64,000 nucleotides of DNA from Aeromonas encheleia (GTDB lineage: Bacteria > Pseudomonadota > Gammaproteobacteria > Enterobacterales > Aeromonadaceae), in assembly GCF_900637545.1 (NCBI RefSeq), contig NZ_LR134376.1, forward strand, positions 2,995,001 through 3,059,000, given 5' to 3'. Positions 8,505-17,395 of this stretch are shown here, piece after piece. The notes beneath the pieces were generated by a model. It did not search any database, had not been told where the DNA came from, and saw only the letters and a program-made list of their open reading frames with translations. The translations under genes and the position numbers were made by a program. Positions within the stretch are counted from its first letter, which is position 1; each line of letters opens with the position of its first letter.

Positions 8505-9155
8505 TCAGGCGAACGCCCGTTGCCAATCCTGATCGAACTTCGCGAGCGCCGCATCTACCGCCGGCACGCTCAGCATCTGCTCGGCCACGTCGAGCGGCAG
8601 GGTGATGGACTGGCAACCCGCCAGCAGGCAGTCCAGCGCCTGGCGCGGGGTGCGGAAGGAGGCCGCCAGCACCTTGCTGCCGGGGGCGTGCAGCGCCAGC
8701 AGTTGCTGCAACTCCCGCACCGTGGCGATGCCGTCACCGCCCTGGGCATCCAGCCGGTTGACATAGGGGGCCACATATTCGGCGCCTGCCTGGGCCGCCA
8801 GCCACCCCTGCAGCGGGGTGTAGACGGCGGTACCCAGGGTCGGCACGCCGTTGGCGGTCAGGCTCTTGATGGCCGCCAACCCCTCTGCGCAGACCGGGAT
8901 CTTGATCACCAGATCCGGGTCCAGCTCACGCAGGGCGAACGCCTCGCGCACCATCTCGGTCTCGCTCTTGGCCATCACCTGGGCAAACAGCCGCGCCTTG
9001 GGCCCCAGCACCTCGCGCAAGGCCGGCAGCAATTCTCTTAGCGGCAAGCCCCCGGCGGCGGCGATGGACGGGTTGGTGGTGACTCCGGCCAGCGGCAGTA
9101 TCCTGGACCAGCGACGCACCGCCGCCACATCGGCGGTATCGAGATAAAGCTCCAT
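8505..9155 (-). CDS. fsa: Fructose-6-phosphate aldolase (transaldolase-like)
   Basis: A 216-residue small transaldolase. Lys85 in DLVIKIPVC is the Schiff-base lysine, at the same number as in E. coli FsaA. GVTTNPSI near the N-terminus and the [16 protein letters not shown] block are family signatures. The enzyme reversibly cleaves fructose 6-phosphate into dihydroxyacetone and glyceraldehyde 3-phosphate. It is divergent from a glycyl radical activase and enzyme pair; in E. coli fsaA also neighbours ybiY-ybiW. The shared intergenic region holds an FNR-type box. Confidence 0.92.
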   Translation of the reverse strand: MELYLDTADVAAVRRWSRILPLAGVTTNPSIAAAGGLPLRELLPALREVLGPKARLFAQVMAKSETEMVREAFALRELDPDLVIKIPVCAEGLAAIKSLTANGVPTLGTAVYTPLQGWLAAQAGAEYVAPYVNRLDAQGGDGIATVRELQQLLALHAPGSKVLAASFRTPRQALDCLLAGCQSITLPLDVAEQMLSVPAVDAALAKFDQDWQRAFA

Positions 9156-9219
9156 ATCTGACTCCTCTACAGGCTGTTCAAACTGTCACCATTCTAGCGA
9201 AGTTACGCCCTTCGTTTAG

Positions 9220-9262
9220 TTGATCAAAATCAAAACAGCTTACGAATGAAGGTTGTTATCAT
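9220..9262 (+). promoter_or_regulatory. FNR-type box and class II promoter for the glycyl radical operon
   Basis: TTGAT-CAAA-ATCAA (9220-9233) matches the FNR consensus TTGAT-N4-ATCAA at all ten specified bases. A TATCAT -10 element lies at 9257-9262. The box centre (9226.5) is about 41.5 bases before the start point that this -10 predicts (about 9268), the spacing of FNR-activated class II promoters. The activase ATG follows at 9283. CRP uses a related but different site. The oxygen-sensitive glycyl radical chemistry downstream makes FNR the natural regulator. Confidence 0.85.
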
Positions 9263-9282
9263 GCCAATCAAAAGGAGGCGGT

Positions 9283-10182
9283 ATGATTTTCGACCTTCAA
9301 CGTTACTCGACCCACGATGGTCCCGGCATCCGAACCCTGGTATTCCTCAAGGGCTGTTCCCTGGCCTGTCGCTGGTGCCAGAACCCGGAGAGCCGCTCCC
9401 CCACACCGGATCTGCTGTTCGATCCAAGGCTCTGCCTCGCGGGGTGCGATCTCTGCCAGCGCGCCTGCCCGTCGGCCATCCGCCGCCAGGACGAGGCCCT
9501 CTGCATCGATCGCCGCCGGCTCGGCAGGGACAAGCTGGCATCCTTGCGGACATGCTGCCCGAGCGAGGCGCTCAGGGTGTGCGGCCAGGAGCAGAGCCTG
9601 GATGATCTGATGAGCGACATACTGCGAGACCGCCCCTTCTTCGAGCGCAGTGGCGGTGGGGTGACGCTGTCCGGGGGCGAACCCTTCATGCAACCCGAAC
9701 TCGCTCGCGATCTCTTGCGAGCCTGCAAGGCAGAAGGGCTGCACACCACGGTGGAGAGCTGCTTGCATGTGCCCTGGCGGCAGATTGAGCCGAGCCTCCC
9801 CCATCTCGATCTGGTGCTGGCCGATCTCAAGCACCTCGACCAGGCGCGCTTCTTCGAATGGACTCGTGGCAAGGTGGCGCTGGTGCTGGACAACCTCAGG
9901 CGCCTCGCCAAGCGTGGCATCCCGCTGCAGATCCGGGTGCCCCTCATTCCGGGCTTCAATGCCGACAGCGACAGCATCGCGGCCATAGTCGACACCGCCG
10001 CCAGCCTGGCGACCGTCCGGGAGATCCACTTCCTGCCCTATCACACCCTGGGGATGGGCAAATATGCCCTGCTGGACCAGCCCTACCTGGCGCCGGACAC
10101 ACCGCTCGATGACCCCGATCTGCTCCACTTTGCCCACGCCTACGCCCAACGTCAGGGGCTGACCCCTGTCACCCGAGGATAA
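9283..10182 (+). CDS. ybiY: Glycyl radical enzyme activating enzyme (radical SAM, YbiY/PflC-like)
   Basis: A 299-residue radical SAM protein. Cys25, Cys29 and Cys32 in GCSLACRWC form the CxxxCxxC motif for the SAM-binding 4Fe-4S cluster, directly followed by the WCQNPES block typical of glycyl radical activases. A ferredoxin-like insert follows (Cys51, Cys55, Cys58, Cys62), with a less regular second set near residues 91-100. The enzyme abstracts hydrogen from the partner glycine to make the stored radical. AAGGAGG before the ATG at 9283 fixes the start. It is followed after four bases by its apparent partner enzyme. Substrate specificity belongs to the partner. Confidence 0.9.
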   Translation: MIFDLQRYSTHDGPGIRTLVFLKGCSLACRWCQNPESRSPTPDLLFDPRLCLAGCDLCQRACPSAIRRQDEALCIDRRRLGRDKLASLRTCCPSEALRVCGQEQSLDDLMSDILRDRPFFERSGGGVTLSGGEPFMQPELARDLLRACKAEGLHTTVESCLHVPWRQIEPSLPHLDLVLADLKHLDQARFFEWTRGKVALVLDNLRRLAKRGIPLQIRVPLIPGFNADSDSIAAIVDTAASLATVREIHFLPYHTLGMGKYALLDQPYLAPDTPLDDPDLLHFAHAYAQRQGLTPVTRG

Positions 10183-10186
10183 GATC

Positions 10187-12619
10187 ATGACCCAGCTCGA
10201 CCTGAATACCCTCAGCCCCCGGATCCGCGCCCACAAGGAGAGCCTGATCCACATAGTCCAGCCGCCGGTCTGCACCGAGCGCGCCCGCCACTACACGCAA
10301 GCCTATCAGGCGCACCTGGCCCGGCCGCTGCCGGTGCGCCGCGCCCTGGCGCTGGCTCACCACCTCAAGGAGCGCAGCATCTGGATCAAGCACGACGAGC
10401 TGATCGTCGGTAACCAGGCGAGCCAGGTGCGCGGAGCCCCGCTCTTCCCCGAGTACACGGTGGGCTGGATTGAGAAGGAGATAGACGAGCTGGCGGACAG
10501 GCCCGGCGCCGGCTTTGCGGTGAGCGAAGCCGACAAGGCGACCATTCACGCCCTCACCCCCTTCTGGCGCGGCCAGACAGTGCAGGATCGCTGCCTCGGC
10601 ATCTTCACCGACGAGCAGAAGGCGCTGCTGGAGAGTGGCATCATCAAGGCCGAGGGCAACATGACCTCGGGGGATGCCCACCTCGCGGTCAACTTCGAGG
10701 AGTTGCTCGCCAAGGGGCTGGCCGGGGTCAAGGCGCGGGTGGCCGAGCGGCGCACCCGGCTCGATCTCGCCGACTGGGCGGATCTGCGGCGCGAGCAGTT
10801 CCTGCAGGCGGTGGCCATCACGCTCGATGCGGTGAGCGATCAGATAGAGCGCTACGCCACCCTGGCCCGCGAGATGGCCGAGAGTGAATCCCGTACAGAG
10901 CGTCGCAACGAGTTGCTGGCCATGGCCGCCAACTGCGAGCGCATCGCCCACCAGCCGCCGGAAACCTTCTGGCAGGCGCTGCAGCTCTGCTACTTCATCC
11001 AGCTCATCTTGCAGATCGAGTCCAACGGCCACTCCGTCTCCTTCGGCCGGATGGATCAGTACCTCTATCCCTGGTATCGCCGCGAGGTTGAGCTGTCAGA
11101 GACCCTGCCCCGCGAGCGTGCCATCGAGCTGCTGCAAGGGTGCTGGCTGAAATTGCTGGAGGTGAACAAGATCCGCTCCGGCACCCACTCCAAGGCCTCC
11201 GCCGGCAGCCCGCTCTACCAGAACGTCACCATAGGCGGCCAGAACTGGCGCGATGGCCAGGCCCATGACGCGGTCAACGGTCTGTCCTATGCCATCCTCG
11301 AGTCCTGCGGCCAGCTGCGCTCGACCCAGCCCAACCTCTCGGTGCGCTACCATGCCGGCATGAGCGAGGCGTTCCTCGACGCCTGCATCCAGGTGATCCG
11401 CTGCGGCTTCGGCATGCCGGCCTTCAACAACGATGAGGTCGTCATCCCCGAGTTCATCAGGCTGGGGGTGAGCGTGGAGGATGCCCACCACTACGCCGCC
11501 ATCGGCTGCATCGAGACAGCGGTGCCCGGCAAGTGGGGCTATCGCTGCACCGGCATGAGCTTCATCAACTTCGCCCGCATCCTGCTGGCGGCGCTGGATG
11601 GCGGCCGCGATGCCACCACGGGCCGGGTGTTCCTGCCCCAGGCCCAGTCGCTGCGCCAAGGCAACTTCGGCTCCTTCGAGGAGGTGATGGCCCGCTGGGA
11701 CGAGCAGGTGCGCTACTTCACCCGCAAGTCCATCGAGATCGACTGCGTGGTGGACAGCGTGCTGGAGGAGCAGGCCCACGACATCCTCTGCAGCACGCTA
11801 GTGAATGACTGCATCGAGCGCGGCAAGACCATCAAGCAGGGCGGCGCCGTCTATGACTGGGTCTCAGGCCTGCAGGTGGGGATAGCGAACCTTGGCAACA
11901 GCCTGGCGGCGCTGAAGAAGCTGGTGTTCGAGCAGGGCATCGTCGATCAGGCGGTGCTGGCCGAGGCTCTGGAGCAGGACTTCGCCGGACTGGCGGGGGA
12001 GCAGTTGCGCCAGCGCCTCACCCACGCGGCCCCCAAGTACGGCAACGATCTGGACGAGGTGGATCTGCTGCTGGTGCGCGCCTACCAGAGCTACATCGAT
12101 GAGCTCAAGGGGCTGCACAACACCCGCTTCGGCCGGGGTCCCATCGGCGGCACCTACTACGCCGGCACCTCCTCCATCTCCGCCAACGTGCCCTTCGGGG
12201 CGGCCACCCAGGCCACCCCGGACGGCCGTCACGCCCACACCCCGCTGGCGGAAGGGGCCAGCCCGGCCTCGGGTTCGGATCGCCTCGGCCCCACCGCCGT
12301 GTTCAATTCGCTGGGCAAGCTGCCCACCGCCGCCATCCTCGGCGGGGTGCTGCTCAACCAGAAGCTGAGCCCGGCGAGCCTGGAGAACGAGCAGGACAAG
12401 GCCAAGCTGATGAGCCTGCTGCGCACCTTCTTCGAGGTACACAAGGGCTGGCACGTGCAGTACAACATCGTCTCGCGCGAGACCCTGCTGGCGGCCAAGG
12501 CTGACCCCGATCAATACCGGGATCTGGTGGTGCGGGTGGCGGGCTACTCCGCCTTCTTCACCGCGCTCTCCCCGGATGCGCAGGATGACATCATCGCCCG
12601 TACCGAGCACAGCCTCTGA
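10187..12619 (+). CDS. ybiW: Glycyl radical enzyme of the pyruvate-formate-lyase-like family (YbiW/PflD-like)
   Basis: An 810-residue protein with the thiyl-radical cysteine Cys441 in the motif GCIE and the radical-bearing glycine Gly786 in VRVAGYSAFF near the C-terminus. GNMTSGDAHLAVNFE and RSTQPNLSVRYH are typical of the PflD/glycerol-dehydratase-like branch. True pyruvate formate-lyases have a Cys-Cys pair; here a single Cys is followed by Ile, so a dehydratase-type or other carbon-chain reaction is likely, substrate unknown. It needs the preceding activase and anaerobic conditions. Immediately after its stop, the last 22 codons recur in a tandem array (separate entry). Confidence 0.9.
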   Translation: MTQLDLNTLSPRIRAHKESLIHIVQPPVCTERARHYTQAYQAHLARPLPVRRALALAHHLKERSIWIKHDELIVGNQASQVRGAPLFPEYTVGWIEKEIDELADRPGAGFAVSEADKATIHALTPFWRGQTVQDRCLGIFTDEQKALLESGIIKAEGNMTSGDAHLAVNFEELLAKGLAGVKARVAERRTRLDLADWADLRREQFLQAVAITLDAVSDQIERYATLAREMAESESRTERRNELLAMAANCERIAHQPPETFWQALQLCYFIQLILQIESNGHSVSFGRMDQYLYPWYRREVELSETLPRERAIELLQGCWLKLLEVNKIRSGTHSKASAGSPLYQNVTIGGQNWRDGQAHDAVNGLSYAILESCGQLRSTQPNLSVRYHAGMSEAFLDACIQVIRCGFGMPAFNNDEVVIPEFIRLGVSVEDAHHYAAIGCIETAVPGKWGYRCTGMSFINFARILLAALDGGRDATTGRVFLPQAQSLRQGNFGSFEEVMARWDEQVRYFTRKSIEIDCVVDSVLEEQAHDILCSTLVNDCIERGKTIKQGGAVYDWVSGLQVGIANLGNSLAALKKLVFEQGIVDQAVLAEALEQDFAGLAGEQLRQRLTHAAPKYGNDLDEVDLLLVRAYQSYIDELKGLHNTRFGRGPIGGTYYAGTSSISANVPFGAATQATPDGRHAHTPLAEGASPASGSDRLGPTAVFNSLGKLPTAAILGGVLLNQKLSPASLENEQDKAKLMSLLRTFFEVHKGWHVQYNIVSRETLLAAKADPDQYRDLVVRVAGYSAFFTALSPDAQDDIIARTEHSL

Positions 12620-13060
12620 CGGATGTGCCGAAGGCAACTGAGGGTGGCGACGATCTACCCGATCTTCTTCACGGCGCTCTCCCCGGATGCGCAGGATGAC
12701 ATCATCGCCCGTACCGAGCACAGCCTCTGACGGATGTGCCGAAGGCAACTGAGGGTGGCGACGATCTACCCGATCTTCTTCACCGCGCTCTCCCCGGATG
12801 CGCAGGATGACATCATCGCCCGTACCGAGCACAGTCTCTGACGGATGTGCCGAAGGCAACTGAGGGTGGCGACGATCTACCCGATCTTCTTCGCCGCGCT
12901 CTCCCCGGATGCGCAGGATGACATCATAGCCCGCACCGAACACAGCCTCTGACGGGCATGGCAGGTGCAAGCGGCGACCTGCCACTCGCGCGCCGGCGCC
13001 ATCTTATCGCCGGATGCGCGAGGTGATATCATCGCCGCGCCGAGCAGCATCGCTGATCGG
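12554..13060 (+). repeat. 111-bp tandem array repeating the 3' end of the glycyl radical enzyme gene (four close copies, one decayed)
   Basis: Copies begin at 12554 (inside the gene), 12665, 12776 and 12887, each exactly 111 bases (37 codons) after the last. Each holds the final 21 sense codons and the TGA of the enzyme; between copies a 45-base linker is identical all three times. TGA stops fall at 12617, 12728, 12839 and 12950. Differences from copy 1 are few and mostly synonymous. A decayed fifth copy (12996-13060) still reads LSPDARGDIIA in frame. The linker contains RVATIYPI, which resembles the enzyme's RVAGYSA loop but lacks its glycine. Each linker also carries two GATC sites. This array fills most of the 500-base space before the DeoR gene. 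Confidence 0.93.
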
Positions 13061-13119
13061 CGACCCTCATGGCGGCACTGGCCGCCATGCTTCTCCATCG
13101 TTCGAATCGAGCCATCACC

Positions 13120-13866
13120 ATGAACCTACGCCGCCAACAGATCCTCACCCTGGTCCATCAGGCTCGCAAGATGAGCGTGAGCGAGCTGGCTGAACAGACC
13201 GGTGTGTCCGAGGTCACGGTGCGCAACGACCTCACCGCGCTGGAGAAACAGGGGCTGCTCAAGCGGGTGCACGGCTCGGCCATGGCGCTGGACAGCGATG
13301 ATCCCGATGCCCGCATGAACATCAACTACCTGCTCAAGGAGCGCCTCGCCGAGCGGGCCGCCCAGCTGGTGGACGATGGCGAGACGGTGTTTATCGAGGG
13401 GGGCAGCGCCAACTCCCTGCTGGCCCGCCATCTGGCCCTGAACAAGCGGGTCACCATCATCACCATCAGCAGCTTCATCGCCCACCTACTCAAAGACACC
13501 CAGACCCCGGTGGTGCTGCTTGGCGGCCTCTACCAGCAGCAGAGCGAGAGCGTGGTGGGGCCGCTCACCCGGCTCTGTATCGAGCAGGTGCACTTCTCCA
13601 AGGCCTTCATCGGGGTCGATGGTTTTCATCCCGAGGTGGGCTTCACCGGCCGCGACATGATGCGGGCCGACGTGGTCAACAGCGTGCTGGCCAAGGGGGT
13701 GACCAACGTGGTCATCACCGACAGCAGCAAGTTTGGCGCCATCCATCCCAGCCAGCTAGGCCGACCCGGTCAGATCGGAGTGCTGGTCACCGACGATGCC
13801 CTGTCCGCCCCCATGCGTGAGGCACTCATGGCCCGTGGCGTGACACTGCACTGCGTCGCCGCCTGA
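13120..13866 (+). CDS. DeoR-family transcriptional regulator
   Basis: A 248-residue protein. The N-terminal winged helix (MSVSELAEQTGVSEVTVRNDLTAL) carries the DeoR recognition helix, and the rest is the sugar-phosphate-sensing DeoR C-terminal domain (FIEGGSANSLLARHL, GVDGFHPEVGFTGRD, VVITDSSKFG). The ATG at 13120 gives the family's usual N-terminus MNLRRQQIL. Members bind phosphorylated sugars as inducers. Position beside fsa and the glycyl radical operon suggests it regulates them, but no operator was identified. Confidence 0.88.
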   Translation: MNLRRQQILTLVHQARKMSVSELAEQTGVSEVTVRNDLTALEKQGLLKRVHGSAMALDSDDPDARMNINYLLKERLAERAAQLVDDGETVFIEGGSANSLLARHLALNKRVTIITISSFIAHLLKDTQTPVVLLGGLYQQQSESVVGPLTRLCIEQVHFSKAFIGVDGFHPEVGFTGRDMMRADVVNSVLAKGVTNVVITDSSKFGAIHPSQLGRPGQIGVLVTDDALSAPMREALMARGVTLHCVAA

Positions 13867-13983
13867 TGCCCTGATTGCACAGTGCCGGCTTGACGCCGGT
13901 CACCCCTTAGAGGTTATGCTCGAGTCTCTGTCGACTCACCGGCCCGTCCGGCGAGCGCCTCCCTGATCCAACAAGGAAGTGTC

Positions 13984-14877
13984 ATGCAAACCAAGGACAA
14001 GTGTCTGGCCGCCCTGGTCATCCTCTGCTGGGGGCTCAACTTCGTGGTGATCAAGTGGGGGCTGGACGGCATACCGCCGCTGCTGCTGGGGGCGCTGCGC
14101 TTCATCGGGGTGGTCTTCCCCGCCATCCTGCTGGTGCCCAGGCCCGCCATGCCCTGGCGCTGGCTGCTGGCCTACGGCGGCGCCATCAGCCTGGGGCAGT
14201 TCGCCTTCCTGTTCAGCGCCATGAAGTTCGGCATGCCGGCGGGCATGGCCTCCCTGGTGCTGCAATCCCAGGTGCTGTTCACCCTGCTGTTCGCCATGAT
14301 CTGGCTGGGGGAGCGCTGGCAGACCCACCACTGGGTCGCCCTGCCCCTGGCGGGGGGCGGCCTCTATCTGATCGCCGCCAACGGCGAGGGCAACCTGACC
14401 CTGCTCGGCTTCGTCTTGACTCTGTGCGCCTCCGCCTGCTGGGGGCTTGGCAACGTCATCAACCGCCAGATAGGCCTGCGCTACCAGACCTCCCTGCCGA
14501 GCCTCATCGCCTGGGGTGGCCTGGTGCCCATCTTGCCGTTCCTCGCCCTCTCCTGGTTGTTCGAGGGGCAGGCGCGCATCGTCGACAGCCTGCAGCACTT
14601 CAGCTGGCAGGGGTTGCTGTGCGTGCTTTATCTGTCGCTGGTCGCCACCTGGCTCGGCTACGGCCTCTGGGGCCGCCTGCTGATGCGCTACCCGGTGGCC
14701 CAGGTCGCGCCGCTCTCCCTGCTGGTGCCCTGCGTCGGCATGGTGACCGCCGCCATCCTGCTCGATGAACATCCCACCCCCTTGCAATGGCTGGGCTCAG
14801 GGCTGGTGCTGCTCGGCTTCGTGGTGCACCTGCTGGGGGGACGACTGCGGCTGTTCAAGGCACAGCCCAACCACTGA
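13984..14877 (+). CDS. EamA-family exporter (YdeD/EamA-like, amino-acid metabolite efflux)
   Basis: A 297-residue, ten-segment DMT protein. The opening ALVILCWGLNFVVIKWGL and LGALRFIGVVFPAI blocks resemble E. coli EamA (YdeD), an O-acetylserine/cysteine exporter. The two-repeat layout is complete and the C-terminus is short and cytosolic. AAGGAAG precedes the ATG. It stands alone between the DeoR gene and a binding-protein gene. The substrate is inferred only from resemblance. Confidence 0.82.
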   Translation: MQTKDKCLAALVILCWGLNFVVIKWGLDGIPPLLLGALRFIGVVFPAILLVPRPAMPWRWLLAYGGAISLGQFAFLFSAMKFGMPAGMASLVLQSQVLFTLLFAMIWLGERWQTHHWVALPLAGGGLYLIAANGEGNLTLLGFVLTLCASACWGLGNVINRQIGLRYQTSLPSLIAWGGLVPILPFLALSWLFEGQARIVDSLQHFSWQGLLCVLYLSLVATWLGYGLWGRLLMRYPVAQVAPLSLLVPCVGMVTAAILLDEHPTPLQWLGSGLVLLGFVVHLLGGRLRLFKAQPNH

Positions 14878-14991
14878 GTCGTCACGCCGCCCATTGACCA
14901 ATGCGGGGAAAGTTCCCATTCTGAGACAGGCCCTCGCGGGCCTGATATCGTTTGATCCCGGCAGGACGCCGAACCTCAGGAGAGCAAGGAC

Positions 14992-16842
14992 ATGCTGCAC
15001 AATTCATCATCGGCTAGCCACCCCTTATCGCGCGTGCTCCGCACCACGGCGATGGCCCTCACCCTCTGCTGGAGCGCCGCCGGCTGGAGTGCCAGCCTGC
15101 CGGCGGATCTCGCGTGGGAGAGCAACGACACCGACCCTGTCTACGCCGATCCGGCCGCCCGGCGTGGTGGCACCTTCCACGACTTCATGATCAGCTTCCC
15201 GCTCACCTTGCGTAAATTCGGGCCGGATTCCAACGGTGGCTTCGCCGGTTACATCAGGGAGACCACCCTGCCCCTGCTCGCCACCCATCCACTCACCGGC
15301 AAGCCCATGCCCATGCTGGCCAACCAGTGGGCTTTCGGTGCCGATCACAAGACGCTCTACTTCAGGATCAACCCCAAGGCTCGCTGGTCAGACGGCCAGC
15401 CGGTCAGCGCCGACGACTGGCTGTTCACCCTCAAGATGATGCGCAGCAAGGAGATCAACGATCCCTGGTACAACAACTACTACTCGACCCAGATAGTGGA
15501 GGTCACCAAGTTCGACGACAAGACCTTCTCCATCACCAGCGGCAGTGAGAAGAGCCGCGAGGATCTGCTCGACTCGCTCCCCTTCGCCCCCGAGCCGAGC
15601 CACGCCATCGCGCTCACCGCCAACTGGGTCAAGGAGTACAACTGGAAGGTGCTGCCGGTCACTGGCGCCTATCGGATCGACCAGGTGAAGAAGGGCAAGT
15701 CCGTCAGCTTCGTGCGGGTCAAGGATTGGTGGGGCAGCGACGAGCGTTACTTCCAGCACCGCTTCAACCCGGACAGGATAGAGATCAAGGTGCTGCGGGA
15801 TCAGAACATCGCCTGGCAGCACTTCCTGCGCGGCGAGCTGGACAGCTTCCCGCTGACCATCCCCAGCTGGTGGCACGACAAGAGCAAGACCGCCGAATTC
15901 GAGAAGGGTTACATCGAGAGGCTCTGGTTCTATACCCGAACGCCGCAATCACCCACCGGGCTCTACCTCAACACCGCCGATCCGCTGCTCAAGGATCTCG
16001 ATGTGCGGCTCGGCATCCAGCATGCGCTGGCCATCGACAAGATGATCGCGACCCTGCTGCGCGGTGACTATCAGCGCCTCAACAGCTATGGCTCGGGCCA
16101 GGGTGCCTTCACCAACACAGATCTCAAGGCACGCCCCTTCGATCCCAAGCTCGCCCGGGAGTACTTCGCCAAGGCGGGCTTCACCAGCACGGGGCCGGAT
16201 GGCATCCTGCAAAACGCCAAGGGGCAGCCGCTGAGCCTCAGCATCACCTACACCACGGCGGAGCATGCCCAGCGCCTGACCCTGCTGCGGGAGGAGGCGA
16301 AGAAGGCGGGTCTCAATCTGGAGCTGAACCTGATGGATGCCTCCGCCGGCTTCAAGTCCATGCTGGAGAAGAAACACCAGAGCGCCTGGATGGCCTGGAG
16401 CGGCAGCCGCTACCCCGCCTATTGGGAGTTCTTCCACAAGATCAATGCCAACAAGCCGCAGACCAACAACATCATGAACATCGACGACGACGCCATCTCG
16501 GCCCTGGTGGAGCAGTATGACAAGGCGTTCGACTTCGCCAGGAAGGCCGAGCTGTCGCGCCAGATCCAGCAGCGGCTCTTTGAACTGGCAAGCTTCGTAC
16601 CCGCCTATCAGGTGCCCTACACCCGGGCCGGCGCCTGGCGCTGGGTGCGCCTGCCCAAGATCCCAGCGACGCCCCAGAGCGATGTGCTCTACTGGCCGCT
16701 CGATGGGGCCAACTCGGGTTACAGCTTCGGCGGCCTGTTCTGGCTTGACGAGAAGCTGAAGGCAGAGACGCTGGCCGCCATCAAGAGCGGGCAGCGCTTC
16801 CCCCCCGTCACCCTGATCGACACCCGCTATCGGCAGCCTTGA
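14992..16842 (+). CDS. Periplasmic family-5 solute-binding protein, YejA-like
   Basis: A 616-residue protein with a signal peptide (cleavage near GWSA) and a family-5 binding domain. LRKFGPDSNGGFAGYIRETTLPLL, LYFRINPKARWSDGQPVSADDW and the aromatic-rich DWWGSDERYFQHRFNPD are characteristic of the YejA subgroup, which is longer than OppA. YejABEF-type systems import peptides such as microcin C. No permease or ATPase gene is adjacent, so the partner transporter must lie elsewhere. The gene ends at a strong terminator shared with the convergent DUF2750 gene. Confidence 0.85.
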   Translation: MLHNSSSASHPLSRVLRTTAMALTLCWSAAGWSASLPADLAWESNDTDPVYADPAARRGGTFHDFMISFPLTLRKFGPDSNGGFAGYIRETTLPLLATHPLTGKPMPMLANQWAFGADHKTLYFRINPKARWSDGQPVSADDWLFTLKMMRSKEINDPWYNNYYSTQIVEVTKFDDKTFSITSGSEKSREDLLDSLPFAPEPSHAIALTANWVKEYNWKVLPVTGAYRIDQVKKGKSVSFVRVKDWWGSDERYFQHRFNPDRIEIKVLRDQNIAWQHFLRGELDSFPLTIPSWWHDKSKTAEFEKGYIERLWFYTRTPQSPTGLYLNTADPLLKDLDVRLGIQHALAIDKMIATLLRGDYQRLNSYGSGQGAFTNTDLKARPFDPKLAREYFAKAGFTSTGPDGILQNAKGQPLSLSITYTTAEHAQRLTLLREEAKKAGLNLELNLMDASAGFKSMLEKKHQSAWMAWSGSRYPAYWEFFHKINANKPQTNNIMNIDDDAISALVEQYDKAFDFARKAELSRQIQQRLFELASFVPAYQVPYTRAGAWRWVRLPKIPATPQSDVLYWPLDGANSGYSFGGLFWLDEKLKAETLAAIKSGQRFPPVTLIDTRYRQP

Positions 16843-16856
16843 GCGCAGCTGCAAAC

Positions 16857-16884
16857 AAAAAGACCCCGCACAGGCGGGGTCTTT
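16857..16884. terminator. Bidirectional intrinsic terminator
   Basis: AAAAAGACCCCGC, a four-base loop, then GCGGGGTCTTTT. The stem is GC-rich, with A-tract on one side and T-tract on the other, so it can end both the YejA-like gene (plus) and the DUF2750 gene (minus). Confidence 0.9.
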
Positions 16885-16911
16885 TCATGGTGACAGCACC
16901 AGCGACGAGGC

Positions 16912-17304
16912 TTAGCCGCGCTTGGCCTGTTTCTGGGCGATGGCGTCGGCCACGTCGGCCGGCTCCAGCACTATGCCTTCCTGATCCGGGGTCGGGAACA
17001 CGGCGACGCAGAGTTCGTCCTGCTCCATGCCATCGACCCAGCGCTCCAGCCACACCTTGAGGGTGATGGATTGCGGCTTGCAGTCGGCCCACTCGCCTTC
17101 GGCCCACGCCTTGGCGTATTCCGGGTGCGGCCAGACCGGGATGCAGTCTTCATCTTCGGTGGTCAGCATCATGACGCCGTGTTCGTCGGTCAGGACATAC
17201 AGCTCTTCGTGCTCGACCAGCTTGCTGATGAAGTGATCGAAGCGGTAGTCGGCGTTCAGTTGCAGCGCTGCATTGCGCTCGGTGTCGCTAAGTTCATAGC
17301 TCAT
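16912..17304 (-). CDS. DUF2750 family protein
   Basis: A 130-residue acidic cytosolic protein. RFDHFISKLVEHEELYVL, IPVWPHPEYAKAWAEGEW and the C-terminal VAVFPTPDQEGIVLEPADVAD match my recollection of the DUF2750 family, whose function is unknown. It follows another minus-strand gene at a distance of about 90 bases and ends at the shared terminator. The ribosome-binding site is weak (GAGAG). Confidence 0.75.
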   Translation of the reverse strand: MSYELSDTERNAALQLNADYRFDHFISKLVEHEELYVLTDEHGVMMLTTEDEDCIPVWPHPEYAKAWAEGEWADCKPQSITLKVWLERWVDGMEQDELCVAVFPTPDQEGIVLEPADVADAIAQKQAKRG

Positions 17305-17395
17305 CGGTCAAGTCTCTCATTCAATAAAGGGCGACATGTTCACATCTTGCCGACGGCTTGTCCAGCATGAGCATGCGGTCGACCGGCTGGATGGC

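Noticed and set aside
11864-12985. Long minus-strand open frame with repeated protein segments across the glycyl radical gene end
   Set aside because: It is antisense to a well-supported gene; the protein repeats only mirror the 111-bp DNA repeats, and GC-rich antisense frames are common here.
12554-13060. CRISPR-like or other spacer-bearing repeat array
   Set aside because: Units are directly adjacent, 111 bases long and contain gene-end coding sequence; there are no unique spacers and no cas genes.
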